64,000 bases of DNA from an uncultured Blautia sp. (GTDB lineage Bacteria; Bacillota; Clostridia; Lachnospirales; Lachnospiraceae), in NCBI GenBank assembly GCA_934364795.1, contig CAKRMK010000006.1, forward strand, positions 1-64,000, given 5' to 3'. The notes beneath the pieces were generated by a model. It saw only the letters and a list, made by a program, of their open reading frames with translations, searched no databases and was not told the origin of the DNA. A program made the position numbers and the translations under genes. This document shows, in pieces, positions 24,639 through 34,047 of the stretch; position 1 is the stretch's first letter; every line of letters starts with the position of its first letter.

Positions 24639-26510
24639 TTGAAAAATCTGGATACAATCTGGACAGATTCTGCTGCAAAAGGGCAGAGCTTAAAAGAATA
24701 CCCGCGCCCGGGCATGGTGCGCGGGCACTGGATCAATCTTAACGGAATGTGGGATTATCTGATCACAGACAGCCGGATCCTGCCCCATCAGTTTTATGAA
24801 AATGATTATTTTCCTTTTGACGGACAGATCCTGGTTCCATTTTCTCCTGAAGCACCGTTATCACAGGTAAACCGCCAGCTGCTTCCGGATGAAACCCTGT
24901 GGTATTCAAGAACCGTTCAGCTTCCAGCGGGCTGCCTGGACACGGGTACCCAGAGACTTCTTCTGCATTTTGGTGCTGTAGATCAGATCTGCAATGTGTA
25001 TATTAACGGCAAATTTGCCACCTATCACAAGGGAGGCTATTTTCCCTTTACTGTTGATATTACAGATTTTATGGAAAAAGATCTGACTGTTTCCATTCTC
25101 ATCAGTGTGCGCGACTTCAGCGACACCTCTTATCATGCACGCGGGAAGCAGCAGTTAAAAAGAGGCGGAATGTTTTACACTGCCCAGAGTGGCATCTGGC
25201 AGACCGTATGGATGGAAATCGTATCTTCTTCCTACATAAAAGATTTCCGCATCACACCTGATTTTGACAGCCGGCAGGTTCGTATCAGAGTCCGTACAGC
25301 CGGCGCTGTCTTTAATAGCACTGCCTCTTCTGATGGTTTAGGTTTAACATCCCCTTACATTTCCTGCCAGATTTATGAACCTGTATTACTTGGGCCAGAA
25401 GGACTTAAGGAAGAAGTTTGCCAGTATATCATTACCAAATCCCAGTTTTCTCCGGGAAAAGAAACTGCCATTTCCATTCCAGAGTACTATGAGAAGCTAT
25501 GGACCCCTGAGAAGCCATGGCTTTACCCTTTCTCCCTGGAATATGGTGACGACCGCGTACTGGGTTATTTTGCCCTGCGAAAATGCGATATCCAGACAGG
25601 AAAAGACGGTTATCCCAGATTTTTCCTGAATAACCGGCCCTATTTCCAAAGCGGGGTTCTGGATCAGGGCTACTGGCCGGACGGTCTTTACACTGCCCCC
25701 AGCGATGATGCACTGATTTATGACATCCGTTCCATGAAGGATCTGGGATTCAACATGCTGCGAAAACATGGCAAAATTGAAACTGACCGATGGTATTTCC
25801 ACTGTGACCGGATGGGTATGCTGGTATGGCAGGACATGCCAAACGGAGGATCAGATTACCACCACTGGTTCGTTACCTATCTGGCTACTTTGCTGAACTG
25901 GATGCGGATCCCGGTAAAAGACATTCACGAAAAACTGCTTTCCCGCACAGAGCCTGACGGGCGGCAGGAATATATTGACGACATCCGCGAAATGATAAAA
26001 ACCCTTTACAATCATCCCAGTATTGTTACCTGGGTTCCCTTTAATGAGGGATGGGGACAGTTTTCCACAAAGAAGGTCACAGACTTTATACACAGGCTGG
26101 ATTCCTTCCGTCTGGTAGACTCTGCCAGCGGCTGGTTTGACCAGGGTACAGGAGATATCAACAGCCTGCATTACTATTTTCTGGGACTTCCCATACCGGA
26201 ATCTGACCGCGTGCTGGCCTTATCTGAATTTGGCGGATACTCCCTGCGTATTCCAGAGCACAGTGCATGCCAGAATACATACGGCTACAAAAAATTTGAC
26301 ACCAGTGAAGCACTTACAGATGGTTTTTCTTCTCTCATGGAAGAAACCATTGTTCCCGCTGTGAAAAAAGGCTATTCTGCAACTATTTATACCCAGCTGT
26401 CCGATATTGAGGAAGAAATAAACGGCATACTCACTTATGACCGCAAAAAGCTGAAAATGAACCCGCTGATCATTCAGAAGTGGAACACCCGCTTAAAGAA
26501 ATCACTGTAA
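24639..26510 (+). CDS. Glycoside hydrolase family 2 protein
   Basis: The 623-residue protein has the three-part GH2 layout: a sugar-binding jelly-roll domain (residues about 20-185, with GLWYSR-like DETLWYSRTVQLP and HFGAVDQICNVYING), an Ig-like domain, and a TIM barrel from about residue 330. The likely acid/base is Glu470 in PFNEGWGQF and the nucleophile Glu530 in LSEFGGYS. There is no signal peptide, so it acts on imported glycosides. The exact sugar (galactoside, glucuronide, mannoside or other) cannot be told; NEGWG differs from the NEP of classic beta-glucuronidases. Translation starts at a TTG with AAGGAGG 8 bp upstream. It stands alone with its own terminator and no transporter beside it. 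Confidence 0.87.
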   Translation: MKNLDTIWTDSAAKGQSLKEYPRPGMVRGHWINLNGMWDYLITDSRILPHQFYENDYFPFDGQILVPFSPEAPLSQVNRQLLPDETLWYSRTVQLPAGCLDTGTQRLLLHFGAVDQICNVYINGKFATYHKGGYFPFTVDITDFMEKDLTVSILISVRDFSDTSYHARGKQQLKRGGMFYTAQSGIWQTVWMEIVSSSYIKDFRITPDFDSRQVRIRVRTAGAVFNSTASSDGLGLTSPYISCQIYEPVLLGPEGLKEEVCQYIITKSQFSPGKETAISIPEYYEKLWTPEKPWLYPFSLEYGDDRVLGYFALRKCDIQTGKDGYPRFFLNNRPYFQSGVLDQGYWPDGLYTAPSDDALIYDIRSMKDLGFNMLRKHGKIETDRWYFHCDRMGMLVWQDMPNGGSDYHHWFVTYLATLLNWMRIPVKDIHEKLLSRTEPDGRQEYIDDIREMIKTLYNHPSIVTWVPFNEGWGQFSTKKVTDFIHRLDSFRLVDSASGWFDQGTGDINSLHYYFLGLPIPESDRVLALSEFGGYSLRIPEHSACQNTYGYKKFDTSEALTDGFSSLMEETIVPAVKKGYSATIYTQLSDIEEEINGILTYDRKKLKMNPLIIQKWNTRLKKSL

Positions 26511-26515
26511 ACAAA

Positions 26516-26579
26516 AAACTCCCCATCAAACAGATTCAGAGCTTTTTTCAAGCTGTTCTATCTGTTTGATGGGGAGTTT
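26516..26579 (+). terminator. Bidirectional terminator after the GH2 gene
   Basis: A perfect 20-bp stem (26516-26535 with 26560-26579) with a second small hairpin in its loop lies 6 bp past the GH2 stop. It faces the convergent small secreted-protein gene. Confidence 0.85.
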
Positions 26580-26664
26580 CTAATATCAGAGACAAAATTT
26601 CAAGCTGTAATTGTCACCTGCTCCCTCCCGTTGTCTCTGTAAAATCTAAAAAGCTTCTCAATAA

Positions 26665-27285
26665 TTAGTTTGCAGCCTCTTCGTCCGTTGCCTCTTCTGT
26701 ATCGTCAGCATTTGCTTCATTTTCTTCTGTCTTTGTCAGAGAAATGAAAAGAGTCTCTGCTGTAGGCTGGATTTCTTCTGCCTTCGGTCCAATCTGAACG
26801 TTATACATAATTCCCTGATCATCTAAGAAAGCAATTCCGTATGTAGAATCTGTCTCAAAGGAAACACCGTAGATTCCGTTGATAGAAACTTTTTCTACAT
26901 CAATATATTCAGCATCAATAAGCTCCTGTGCCATGGAATCCAGATCATACTCTGTTCCAACATCAGTAGCTGTCACTACCATATTGGTGCCCTCTTCAGA
27001 GTCAGGATCCTGTGCCTGGAACATAAGTCCATCTTCCTGATCCTCGTCTGTAACCTCAAGAACATTCCAGTTGCTTGGAATATAAAGATCAAATCCAGGC
27101 TCAAAGGATACCCATGTTCCCTCATATGCTGCTTCTTCCAGCATATCAAGTGTCAGTTCTGTAATGTCAGTTGCTTCTGCTGCGGTTTCTGTGTCGTCTG
27201 TTTCTTCTGCCCATACTGGAGCACTAAATCCTGTGATCATTGCTGCGGTACATAACATAGCCATAATTTTTTTCCAGTTTTTCAT
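26665..27285 (-). CDS. Small secreted acidic protein, DcrB/PsbP-like fold possible
   Basis: The 206-residue protein begins with a signal peptide (MKNWKK, hydrophobic core, cut after VWA near residue 26). An acidic Thr/Glu linker follows, then a domain of about 140 residues (WVSFEPGFDLYIPSNWNVLE onward), and the protein ends with a very acidic tail. The domain pattern, a lone amphipathic opening strand with YIPSNW and later strands such as INGIYGVSFE, resembles the Mog1/PsbP/DcrB fold, but this is a guess. There is no lipobox or cell-wall anchor. The start with GAGGT upstream is preferred over an in-frame ATG 81 bp earlier. A TATAAT (27317-27322) upstream is the likely -10. The function is unknown. 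Confidence 0.7.
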   Translation of the reverse strand: MKNWKKIMAMLCTAAMITGFSAPVWAEETDDTETAAEATDITELTLDMLEEAAYEGTWVSFEPGFDLYIPSNWNVLEVTDEDQEDGLMFQAQDPDSEEGTNMVVTATDVGTEYDLDSMAQELIDAEYIDVEKVSINGIYGVSFETDSTYGIAFLDDQGIMYNVQIGPKAEEIQPTAETLFISLTKTEENEANADDTEEATDEEAAN

Positions 27286-27550
27286 ATTTTCTACCTCGCT
27301 TTTCATATTTTGTGGTATTATATGTAGGTCATTAATGTTTACTTGTGAAAAGTAATTTTTAAGCACCTGACCATCTTGAGATTACTATATCGGAAATTTA
27401 TTCCAAAAGCAAGATACATGGGATGAGATGACACTTTCAGTGATATTTGGAAGTTACTGTGAGCTTTGCCCACCAAAAACACCTTGCGGAATATTACCAG
27501 TGAACAGCAACCTTTGAAACCTAATTTTTTTCTTACGGAGGATATACAGA

Positions 27551-28264
27551 TTGAATATTGCAATAATCGATGACGTACAGCAGGATCTTGATTCCCTTAG
27601 ATCTGCTGCACAGGCTTATTATGAAGCACGGCAGCTGGCTGTACAGATTTACAGCTTTTCTTCTCCCGCCGCTTTCTTTGAAGCCTACATTCCCGGAAAA
27701 TACGATCTTATTTTTCTTGACATTTACATGGAACAGGAGAATAGTGAAAATGGTATGGATATTGCAACCCGCATCCGGAAACAAAACGACAGCTGCTCCC
27801 TGATCTTTGTAACCAGCAGTGACGCTTTTGCAGTTGCCAGCTATGATGTCCAGGCCTCCTATTATCTTCTCAAGCCCCTTGACCATGCCAAATTCAGGAA
27901 GGTACTTGATTCCATTCAGATCAAAAACGCACAGGATGTGCGGTATATTGAAGTAATCTGTGACCGTACACCTGTGCGTGTTCCTGTAAAAACAATTTTA
28001 TATGCAGATACTTTTCATAATGCAGTCCAGCTTCACACAGATGCCGGGATTCTGCGTACTTACCTTACCTTCCAGAAATTCGAGGAGCTGATCCAGGATC
28101 TTCCCTGCTTTCTCTCCTGCTACCGCGGCTGTCTTGTAAATATGGACCGTATTCACAAGGCACTTGAAGACAGCTTTCTTCTTGATAATCAGGAGGTTGT
28201 CCAGATTCGCAAGCGCGGGGCAAATGCTATCAAAAAAGAGTACCTAAACTATCTGTTTTCTTAA
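27551..28264 (+). CDS. LytTR-family response regulator
   Basis: Residues 1-120 are a receiver domain with acidic pair IIDD, phospho-acceptor Asp57 in LIFLDIYM, VTSSD and the conserved Lys in YYLLKPLD. Residues about 130-237 are a LytTR DNA-binding domain (RYIEVICD, ILYADTFHNAVQLHT, FQKFEELIQDLPCFLSCYRG, CLVNMDRI). Proteins of this class (AgrA, LytR) control envelope, virulence or peptide-signalling genes. It starts at TTG with GGAGG upstream. It runs tail-to-tail with the histidine kinase gene, 8 bp between stop codons, and that kinase is its most likely partner although the two are not in one transcript. Confidence 0.92.
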   Translation: MNIAIIDDVQQDLDSLRSAAQAYYEARQLAVQIYSFSSPAAFFEAYIPGKYDLIFLDIYMEQENSENGMDIATRIRKQNDSCSLIFVTSSDAFAVASYDVQASYYLLKPLDHAKFRKVLDSIQIKNAQDVRYIEVICDRTPVRVPVKTILYADTFHNAVQLHTDAGILRTYLTFQKFEELIQDLPCFLSCYRGCLVNMDRIHKALEDSFLLDNQEVVQIRKRGANAIKKEYLNYLFS

Positions 28265-28272
28265 AATCTGTT

Positions 28273-30228
28273 TCATACCATCGTAGAATGTATTTTTTCA
28301 ATTCCGCCGGTATTTTCCAGCGGAATGAATACATTCGCCCTGAAAATGCCATTTTCTGCATAAAAATCTGCATAGCCACCATATTTCTCTGCTGTTTTGC
28401 ACACAGATGCTGTTCCAATTCCCTGACCGCTGTGGCTTGTAGAATAAAGCACCTCTTTATTGCGTCGGATTTCCCCGCTGTAAGTATTTTCCACCTGGAT
28501 CAGAAGTTTCCCCATTTTGACTTTACAGATACAATTCACATAAGGTTCTTTTGTTTCTTTATCTGACGCTACTGCTCTTGCTGCATTTTCAAGAAGATTT
28601 CCCAGTATCCTGCAAATATCCAGATCTGTAATTTTCATTTTCTCAGGAACTTCAATTAAATGGCTGAATTCTATTTTTTCCTGCTCCAGTGAAACAGCAT
28701 AATAGTGCAGAATTGCATCTACTGACATATTTTTGCTGTAACATACAGGCGTCTGCATTTTTTCGTTGCTCTCTCTGGCAAACTGATGAAAATATTCCTT
28801 TAGCTGTTCATAATGCTCCTGCTCCAGCAGCATAGATGCAGTGCGGATATACTGACGCATATCATGCCGGGTTCTGCTCGCCTCTTCCAGTGCCTCCGTC
28901 AGCTTCTCATAGTGTTCTTTTTGCATCATAAAACGCAGTTCCATTTGTCTTGACTGTTCTTCATAAATCAGACGCATGCGGTATCCATCTGTCAGCTCCT
29001 GCCACAAAATAACCCCGAACATTCCCGCCAGGATTGTTCCGCCCCACTCCGGGAACCAGCCTCCTATAATAGGGTCATACAAAGGCCACAGTCTGTCTGC
29101 AGCCAAAGAAGATGCATAAATTACGGTTCCCACCAAAAGCAGTTCTCCCTGCGCTTTTTTTGCATACAAAAAAGCAATTACCACCAGGCAAAGGGCTGTA
29201 AACCACTTCAGAATATCTGTCATTCCGGAAACCATATAGGAAAAAGCTGCCTTTTCCATACCTGCTGCAATAACACCGGCAACAGTTACCAGCGTTCCTG
29301 CAAAAGCAGTAAATGCCGCAATATAACTTACCCACTTGTAGGTTTTCCCAGTAATCTCATACTCCAGAAGAAGCATTGCAGGAAATGTAAGAAAATAAAA
29401 CAGCATTTCCAGAGTGAACCAGGGCTGCACCCGCAGTGCCATATAGGTATGAAGAAGAGGATAACAGGTATATCCAAGAACACAGACACATACTCCTGCA
29501 AATAAAGCATTTGCCTTGCTTCTTGTCCTGAAAAAAGCCCATATGGAAAACAGAAGAACCAAAAATACCAGTGTAAAAACAGAGGAATTTATAAACACCG
29601 GAATTCCTCTTATGGTATTTACCTTCAGCGGATTTCCAAATGCAGGAACATACTGGATTCCAGGGGAGGCAGAGGTTTTGTCTGTCACTGCAATCATAAT
29701 CTCCACAGAAGTATGCCCTTTAAAGGTAAACATTCTGTGCTGGATCTGCTCTACATAATGTTCCGGATCCGGATTTCCTACCTGTTCTATCAAAATTCCG
29801 TCAATATACAGATTATATGCAGAAAAAATTTCCGGCAGGTATAAGCCGTATGTATGTTCTTCTGGTGAAAGCATAATGCGAAGCCTGTAAGTCCCGCTGC
29901 CATAAGGATTTCCATCACGGTCATCCAGCTCCAGCCCGCCAAATTCTCCAATAGAGAGATATCTGAAGTAATACTGCTCCAGGTCATCCTCCGGGGTCAG
30001 AAGTACGTCTGGATAATATTCCCATTCTCTGGAAAGATAATAAACCGGAAGGCTTTCATATGCCCCATCTGCATACAGAATTCCGTGGATTGCTTTTTCT
30101 TCTTTTGTCATGTACTTATTGTCTGAGCAATATAGTACATAAAAAAACATAAGAGAAAGAACCAGGCTTATGGCAATTATCCCCCAAATTGCTTTTCTGT
30201 TTTTTTTATTTGCGTTGTTCTCCTTCAC
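28273..30228 (-). CDS. 7TM-DISM sensor histidine kinase
   Basis: The 651-residue protein has one helix (residues 13-34), then an extracellular jelly-roll-like domain of about 170 residues (GSGTYRLRIMLSP, GLYLPEIFSAYNLYIDG). About seven membrane helices (residues 210-405) follow, then a cytoplasmic kinase. This is the 7TMR-DISM layout, thought to bind carbohydrates or other ligands outside the cell. The kinase belongs to the AgrC/GHKL type: His455 in TRHDMRQY, N-box ICRILGNLLENAARA near residue 545, and glycine box SGQGIGTASV, the kind that pairs with LytTR regulators. Its start lies inside the end of the upstream surface-protein gene (23-bp overlap), so the two are translationally coupled. 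Confidence 0.9.
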   Translation of the reverse strand: MKENNANKKNRKAIWGIIAISLVLSLMFFYVLYCSDNKYMTKEEKAIHGILYADGAYESLPVYYLSREWEYYPDVLLTPEDDLEQYYFRYLSIGEFGGLELDDRDGNPYGSGTYRLRIMLSPEEHTYGLYLPEIFSAYNLYIDGILIEQVGNPDPEHYVEQIQHRMFTFKGHTSVEIMIAVTDKTSASPGIQYVPAFGNPLKVNTIRGIPVFINSSVFTLVFLVLLFSIWAFFRTRSKANALFAGVCVCVLGYTCYPLLHTYMALRVQPWFTLEMLFYFLTFPAMLLLEYEITGKTYKWVSYIAAFTAFAGTLVTVAGVIAAGMEKAAFSYMVSGMTDILKWFTALCLVVIAFLYAKKAQGELLLVGTVIYASSLAADRLWPLYDPIIGGWFPEWGGTILAGMFGVILWQELTDGYRMRLIYEEQSRQMELRFMMQKEHYEKLTEALEEASRTRHDMRQYIRTASMLLEQEHYEQLKEYFHQFARESNEKMQTPVCYSKNMSVDAILHYYAVSLEQEKIEFSHLIEVPEKMKITDLDICRILGNLLENAARAVASDKETKEPYVNCICKVKMGKLLIQVENTYSGEIRRNKEVLYSTSHSGQGIGTASVCKTAEKYGGYADFYAENGIFRANVFIPLENTGGIEKIHSTMV

Positions 30229-32542
30229 CCCACTCCCCCTTTCGGAGCTTTTTCCCCTGTTTTACAGCAATAAATGATAACAATATTGACAAAATCACAA
30301 TACAGCCCAAAAATATTACCGGATGTTGTTTCATCAGATTTTCTACAAATCCCTCTGATATGGCTTCTTTTTGATTATCTGTAGCTTCTGTATCAATTAA
30401 ATCATCCATATCCTTATCTTCCGCATTTTCCTCCATATTTTCTTCCGTACTATCTTCCGTATTTTCTTCCACATCTATGCCTTCTGTACTTTCAGATTCT
30501 TCACCATTTTCTGTACCTCCGGCACTCCCTGCTTCTTCCGGATTTCCTGCATTTTCCATATTTTCTGTAAATCCGGCATTTCCTGTATTTTCTATATTTT
30601 CTGTTCTTTCTGTATTCTCTGTTCTTTCTGTATTCTCTGTTCTTCCTGTATTCTCTGTCCTTTCAGCACTTTCCAGATTCTTATCTTCCTGGCTGTTCCC
30701 CTCTTCCGGCTGTGAATCATCCTGGTTCTCATCACTTTCCTTCGTATTTTCTATCAGGTATTCTCCTGTCTTATCTATAGAAATTGCTGTCACATTCTGT
30801 TTTTCATTTACATTACCTGTGTAAACATTTCCCTGTCCATCCACCAGCTCTGTCTTTTCCCCGGAATCTGATGAATCCGGAATTTCTATTACTGACCCAG
30901 GGATATCTACAATTTCATTTCCGTTTTTATTGATCTTTACGGAAATACTTTCGCCCTCTCTTGAAATATCCACCTGCAGTTTATCATCCTCTTTTATATT
31001 CCACTGCTTTATTACATCTACAGAAATTCGAACCAGCACACCATCTTTTTCAAAAGGAATCCTGCTGGCACCATCCTGCAAAAGGCCAGCCAGACGATTC
31101 CCTGCAATAATTGTAGATGTATCTGTGACCTGCTCTACTCCCGTATCAATATCCGGAAGTTCTTTTCCATCACGGTCCGCATAATTCCGTTCATACCAGT
31201 AATCATTTGTAATAAGATTTTCATCATAATCAAAACTGTAAATTCCCGTACTTCCCCCTGGATAAACCGCATAAACGCCATAATTCTGTCCATAAGCCAG
31301 AACTTCTTTTCGCAGATACAGTCCCTTACCAGTCACATACCAGTATGTCTGATCTACAGCAGCTTCACTCTCCCCTTTTTTCAGCCAGACCTGAAATTCT
31401 TTTATATCCTGGTCTGTAAACCGGTTTAACACCATGGGAAAAAACAAAGTGCCAACCCCTGCCATGCAACAGGTCTGTATTTCAGGCTGTCCAGGGTTTT
31501 GCACACTGATATAAGCAGTTGCCTCCGGCATTTTTACTCCTTCTTCTATTTCATATCCTTCCGGTGCCAGAAACGTACCTGTGACCTGATATACCCCCGG
31601 ACAGTCTGTATTTACATTTGAAAAATCCCACACAGAGGGCAGCACAACTGAAGGATGGGCAGCTGTATCCTCATACTCTTCCTGCGTACTTCCAAGTATA
31701 TGAAATGTCTCCTCCAGTTCTTCTTTTATCTCCAGAACAGACTGTCCTTTTTGTAATCCAAAAGCTGCACAACGCTTAAGACTGCCTGCTTTTATAGCCT
31801 CAACAGAACGGATAGTCCTGTCCTTTTGTAAAATTTCGCCGACAGCCCCAGCCTGATAACTGATTATATCCAGTATTCCATCTGAATTATAACGGTATTT
31901 CAGATTACGTGTTTTTCCATTTTGATAAATTACTGTCAAAGTGTAAGTATTTCCAGGAAGCATGCTCTGGCAGGAAAGATACATCCCGTCTGTATCGCAC
32001 ATTCCGTAACCTTCCTCACTTACATTACCCCAGGCTTCCCCTTCCTTTTGCATCCAGATTTCCATTGTATCCGGATCCTGGTCTGTGATCCATGGAAAAT
32101 AATACAGACCGGCAGATATCATTCTGGAATATACATGAATTTCCGGCATATTTTTATTTTGTACCGAAATTCCCACCTGCCATATGGGAAGAGAGGACTT
32201 ACTGGTATAGCCTTCTGGAAGCTTAACTGTACCGTTTATCTCATAAGCTCCAGCTTTCGTTGTGTCAATTCCAGAATAATCCCAGTTCACATTCAGAAAA
32301 ATTTCTTCCCCCTCTTCTGTATAAGCTGTGCACCCGAACATATTATAAAATTCTTTTAATTCCTGCAGATCCTGTCCCACTTCCATAGCTCCTGCCGGAA
32401 TATAAAAAATTCTTGAAAAATCAGTAATCACTTTATCACCAGCCCACACTTTCTGACATCCCCAAAAGAGACAAAGGGCAAGTAAAAAGAAAAGGCTGAT
32501 CATTTTATTAATTTTTCCTGTTTTTATTTGGTTTTCTTTCAT
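30206..32542 (-). CDS. Large surface protein with Ig-like repeats, C-terminal membrane anchor
   Basis: The 778-residue protein has a signal peptide (about residues 1-35, ending KVWAG). Two homologous modules follow: NVNWDYSGIDTTKAGAYEIN near residue 85 and SVWDFSNVNTDCPGVYQVTG near residue 320. Both resemble Big_4-type bacterial Ig-like domains with the W-D-pGxYxVxG pattern and end in ISVQN. Residues about 600-715 are low complexity, rich in Glu, Asn and Thr, including NTERTE repeats. A single helix (VIFLGCIVILSILLSFIAV) with a basic tail anchors the C-terminus; there is no LPXTG motif. FWGC in the signal peptide is not a good lipobox. Its end overlaps the kinase gene by 23 bp, so it may present ligand to, or be controlled with, that kinase. 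The function is unknown. Confidence 0.8.
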   Translation of the reverse strand: MKENQIKTGKINKMISLFFLLALCLFWGCQKVWAGDKVITDFSRIFYIPAGAMEVGQDLQELKEFYNMFGCTAYTEEGEEIFLNVNWDYSGIDTTKAGAYEINGTVKLPEGYTSKSSLPIWQVGISVQNKNMPEIHVYSRMISAGLYYFPWITDQDPDTMEIWMQKEGEAWGNVSEEGYGMCDTDGMYLSCQSMLPGNTYTLTVIYQNGKTRNLKYRYNSDGILDIISYQAGAVGEILQKDRTIRSVEAIKAGSLKRCAAFGLQKGQSVLEIKEELEETFHILGSTQEEYEDTAAHPSVVLPSVWDFSNVNTDCPGVYQVTGTFLAPEGYEIEEGVKMPEATAYISVQNPGQPEIQTCCMAGVGTLFFPMVLNRFTDQDIKEFQVWLKKGESEAAVDQTYWYVTGKGLYLRKEVLAYGQNYGVYAVYPGGSTGIYSFDYDENLITNDYWYERNYADRDGKELPDIDTGVEQVTDTSTIIAGNRLAGLLQDGASRIPFEKDGVLVRISVDVIKQWNIKEDDKLQVDISREGESISVKINKNGNEIVDIPGSVIEIPDSSDSGEKTELVDGQGNVYTGNVNEKQNVTAISIDKTGEYLIENTKESDENQDDSQPEEGNSQEDKNLESAERTENTGRTENTERTENTERTENIENTGNAGFTENMENAGNPEEAGSAGGTENGEESESTEGIDVEENTEDSTEENMEENAEDKDMDDLIDTEATDNQKEAISEGFVENLMKQHPVIFLGCIVILSILLSFIAVKQGKKLRKGEWGEGEQRK
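30601..30654. repeat. 18-bp coding minisatellite in the surface protein
   Basis: Three tandem 18-bp units (30601-30618, 30619-30636, 30637-30654), the first two identical and the third with one change, encode an N-T-E-R-T-E repeat. Diverged relatives extend on both sides. Gain or loss of a unit keeps the frame and changes stalk length by six residues. Confidence 0.85.
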
Positions 32543-32640
32543 CTATATTCTCTCCCTTACTGCACAGGCTGCATAAGGAATCCTCTCTTTTGAAACATAC
32601 TTATTATCAACAGAATATAAGATTCCTCTATATAAAACAA

Positions 32641-32666
32641 GAAACCTGTGGCGAACCGCAGGTTTC
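32641..32666 (-). terminator. Terminator of the esterase gene
   Basis: An 11-bp stem with one G-U pair and, on the minus strand, a stable TTCG tetraloop, followed by TTGTTTT, lies 46 bp past the esterase stop. Confidence 0.8.
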
Positions 32667-32711
32667 CGTGAAAATCAGCAACTGGCTGCAGGCATTTAAG
32701 CCTTTTATCAT

Positions 32712-33599
32712 TTAGAAGCAGAATTCTCTGAAGAAATCGCACTCTGCATCATTACATTGAGCTGCATCGATTGTCTTAATGTCACAATGGAATACATGTT
32801 CCAGTTTATTTACTTTATCACCAAATATACGGTATACAAAAGGAACATTATTCTCTGTTAATGTCTGTACCAATAAAGGAGCCTGGGACTTCATCACATC
32901 TGCAACAGAAGTCATGCAAAAAACCGGAGGATATACATCTGTAATACCATTCAGGACATTTATATCCTCAAGTTCCTCCTTAGTTCCTCCATTTGGCAGA
33001 AGTTCTTTCATTACCTGCATGGTAAGGCTCTCCGGCTCTTCAACAGGCATTCTGTAAACACCGCAGTTCAGGGCAATGGCAGTCAGTGCAAAGCCCTCCG
33101 GAACTGTAAGGTCATATTTCTTCCCAAATTCCGGATTGGTACAGATTCCTGCATACAGCCCCAGCAAATGAGCTCCTGCAGAATCACCTACTCCAAAAAT
33201 ACGTTCTGTATCAAAATGGAAGCGTCCCGCGCGCTTCATGATCCATTTGCACACCAGGTTCAGATCCTCAAGCTGTGCAGGGAATTTATGCTCCGGAGCA
33301 AGACGATAGGTAAAATTCACAACTGCAAAACCGCGTTGTGCCAGACTCATAGCATAATACTGATATCTCTCCTTATCCCCATACATCCAGGCTCCACCAT
33401 GAACATTGATAATCACAGGAAGCTCTTCCCCCTGTGCCTGCTTGGGTCTGTATACATCCAGCTTCTGAATCTCCCTGTCATCATGTCCATATACAATATT
33501 GTCCCAGCGGTCTATATCCTCCGGTGTATTCATAAGAGCATCCCTTACGTCATCTGCTTCCTTAAATTCTGCTCTGATCTTATCGCTTAATTCAGACAT
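32712..33599 (-). CDS. Alpha/beta hydrolase, HSL-type esterase
   Basis: The 295-residue cytoplasmic protein has the hormone-sensitive-lipase family oxyanion motif HGGAW near residue 67 and nucleophile elbow GDSAGAH near residue 138 (Ser). A likely acidic residue (DVMKSQAPLL) and histidine (LEHVFHCD) lie near the C-terminus. YRLAPEHKFPAQLED between them is a hallmark of this family. These enzymes hydrolyse short acyl or acetyl esters, including acetylated sugars; the substrate here is unknown. It is monocistronic, with GGAGG before the ATG and its own terminator. Confidence 0.88.
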   Translation of the reverse strand: MSELSDKIRAEFKEADDVRDALMNTPEDIDRWDNIVYGHDDREIQKLDVYRPKQAQGEELPVIINVHGGAWMYGDKERYQYYAMSLAQRGFAVVNFTYRLAPEHKFPAQLEDLNLVCKWIMKRAGRFHFDTERIFGVGDSAGAHLLGLYAGICTNPEFGKKYDLTVPEGFALTAIALNCGVYRMPVEEPESLTMQVMKELLPNGGTKEELEDINVLNGITDVYPPVFCMTSVADVMKSQAPLLVQTLTENNVPFVYRIFGDKVNKLEHVFHCDIKTIDAAQCNDAECDFFREFCF

Positions 33600-33769
33600 T
33601 ACAATATTCCTCCGAGTATAATACTTTTAACTTAATATCCACGAATTGCTCCGCCGCAAAGCGGCTCCCGCATTTCTCGAATATATTGTAATTATATAAG
33701 AAAAACACATAAAAAACAAGAATGTTCTGAATTCGTTTTTGCATAGGAAAGAATCCTGCCCAGGAGGGC

Positions 33770-33818
33770 TTTTTTATGCAATAGGAAATTCTAACGGAAT
33801 TTCTTATTGCATAAAAAA
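33770..33818 (-). terminator. Long terminator hairpin downstream of rpmF
   Basis: A 22-bp stem with one G-U pair (33770-33791 with 33797-33818) and a 5-nt loop has T or A runs at both ends. It lies 41 bp past the rpmF stop. The neighbouring gap (33600-33769) holds a GC-rich hairpin near 33650-33665 and no gene. Confidence 0.85.
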
Positions 33819-33859
33819 AGAACATCCAATAAAATCAGATGCTCTTTCCATTCTCGCTA

Positions 33860-34042
33860 TTAGTCTTCAACTTTAACGATTTCTTTTTTGTTATAGCTTC
33901 CGCAAGCCTTGCAAACTCTGTGTGGCATCATAAGTGCGCCGCATTTGCTGCATTTTACAAGGTTCGGAGCGCTCATTTTCCAGTTTGCTCTTCTCTTATC
34001 GCGTCTTGCTTTGGAAGATTTATTCTTTGGGCAGATGGACAT
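33860..34042 (-). CDS. rpmF: 50S ribosomal protein L32
   Basis: This 60-residue protein of the large ribosomal subunit has the basic N-terminus (KNKSSKARRDKRRAN) and the zinc-binding pairs CSKCG and CKACG, making it the zinc-containing form. It follows yceD by 5 bp, the standard yceD-rpmF arrangement. In many genomes plsX and other lipid genes follow; here a strong terminator does. The ribosome site AAGGAGGTG lies close upstream. Confidence 0.98.
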   Translation of the reverse strand: MSICPKNKSSKARRDKRRANWKMSAPNLVKCSKCGALMMPHRVCKACGSYNKKEIVKVED

Positions 34043-34047
34043 TTCGG

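Noticed and set aside
27400-27550. Possible LytTR binding repeats before the response regulator gene
   Set aside because: Only one loose match to the 9-bp LytTR repeat was seen, with no second copy at the expected spacing.
30430-30710. Regular short repeats that could suggest a CRISPR-like array
   Set aside because: They have no unique spacers, run in codon phase and encode an acidic Asn/Thr/Glu stalk within one long open frame.
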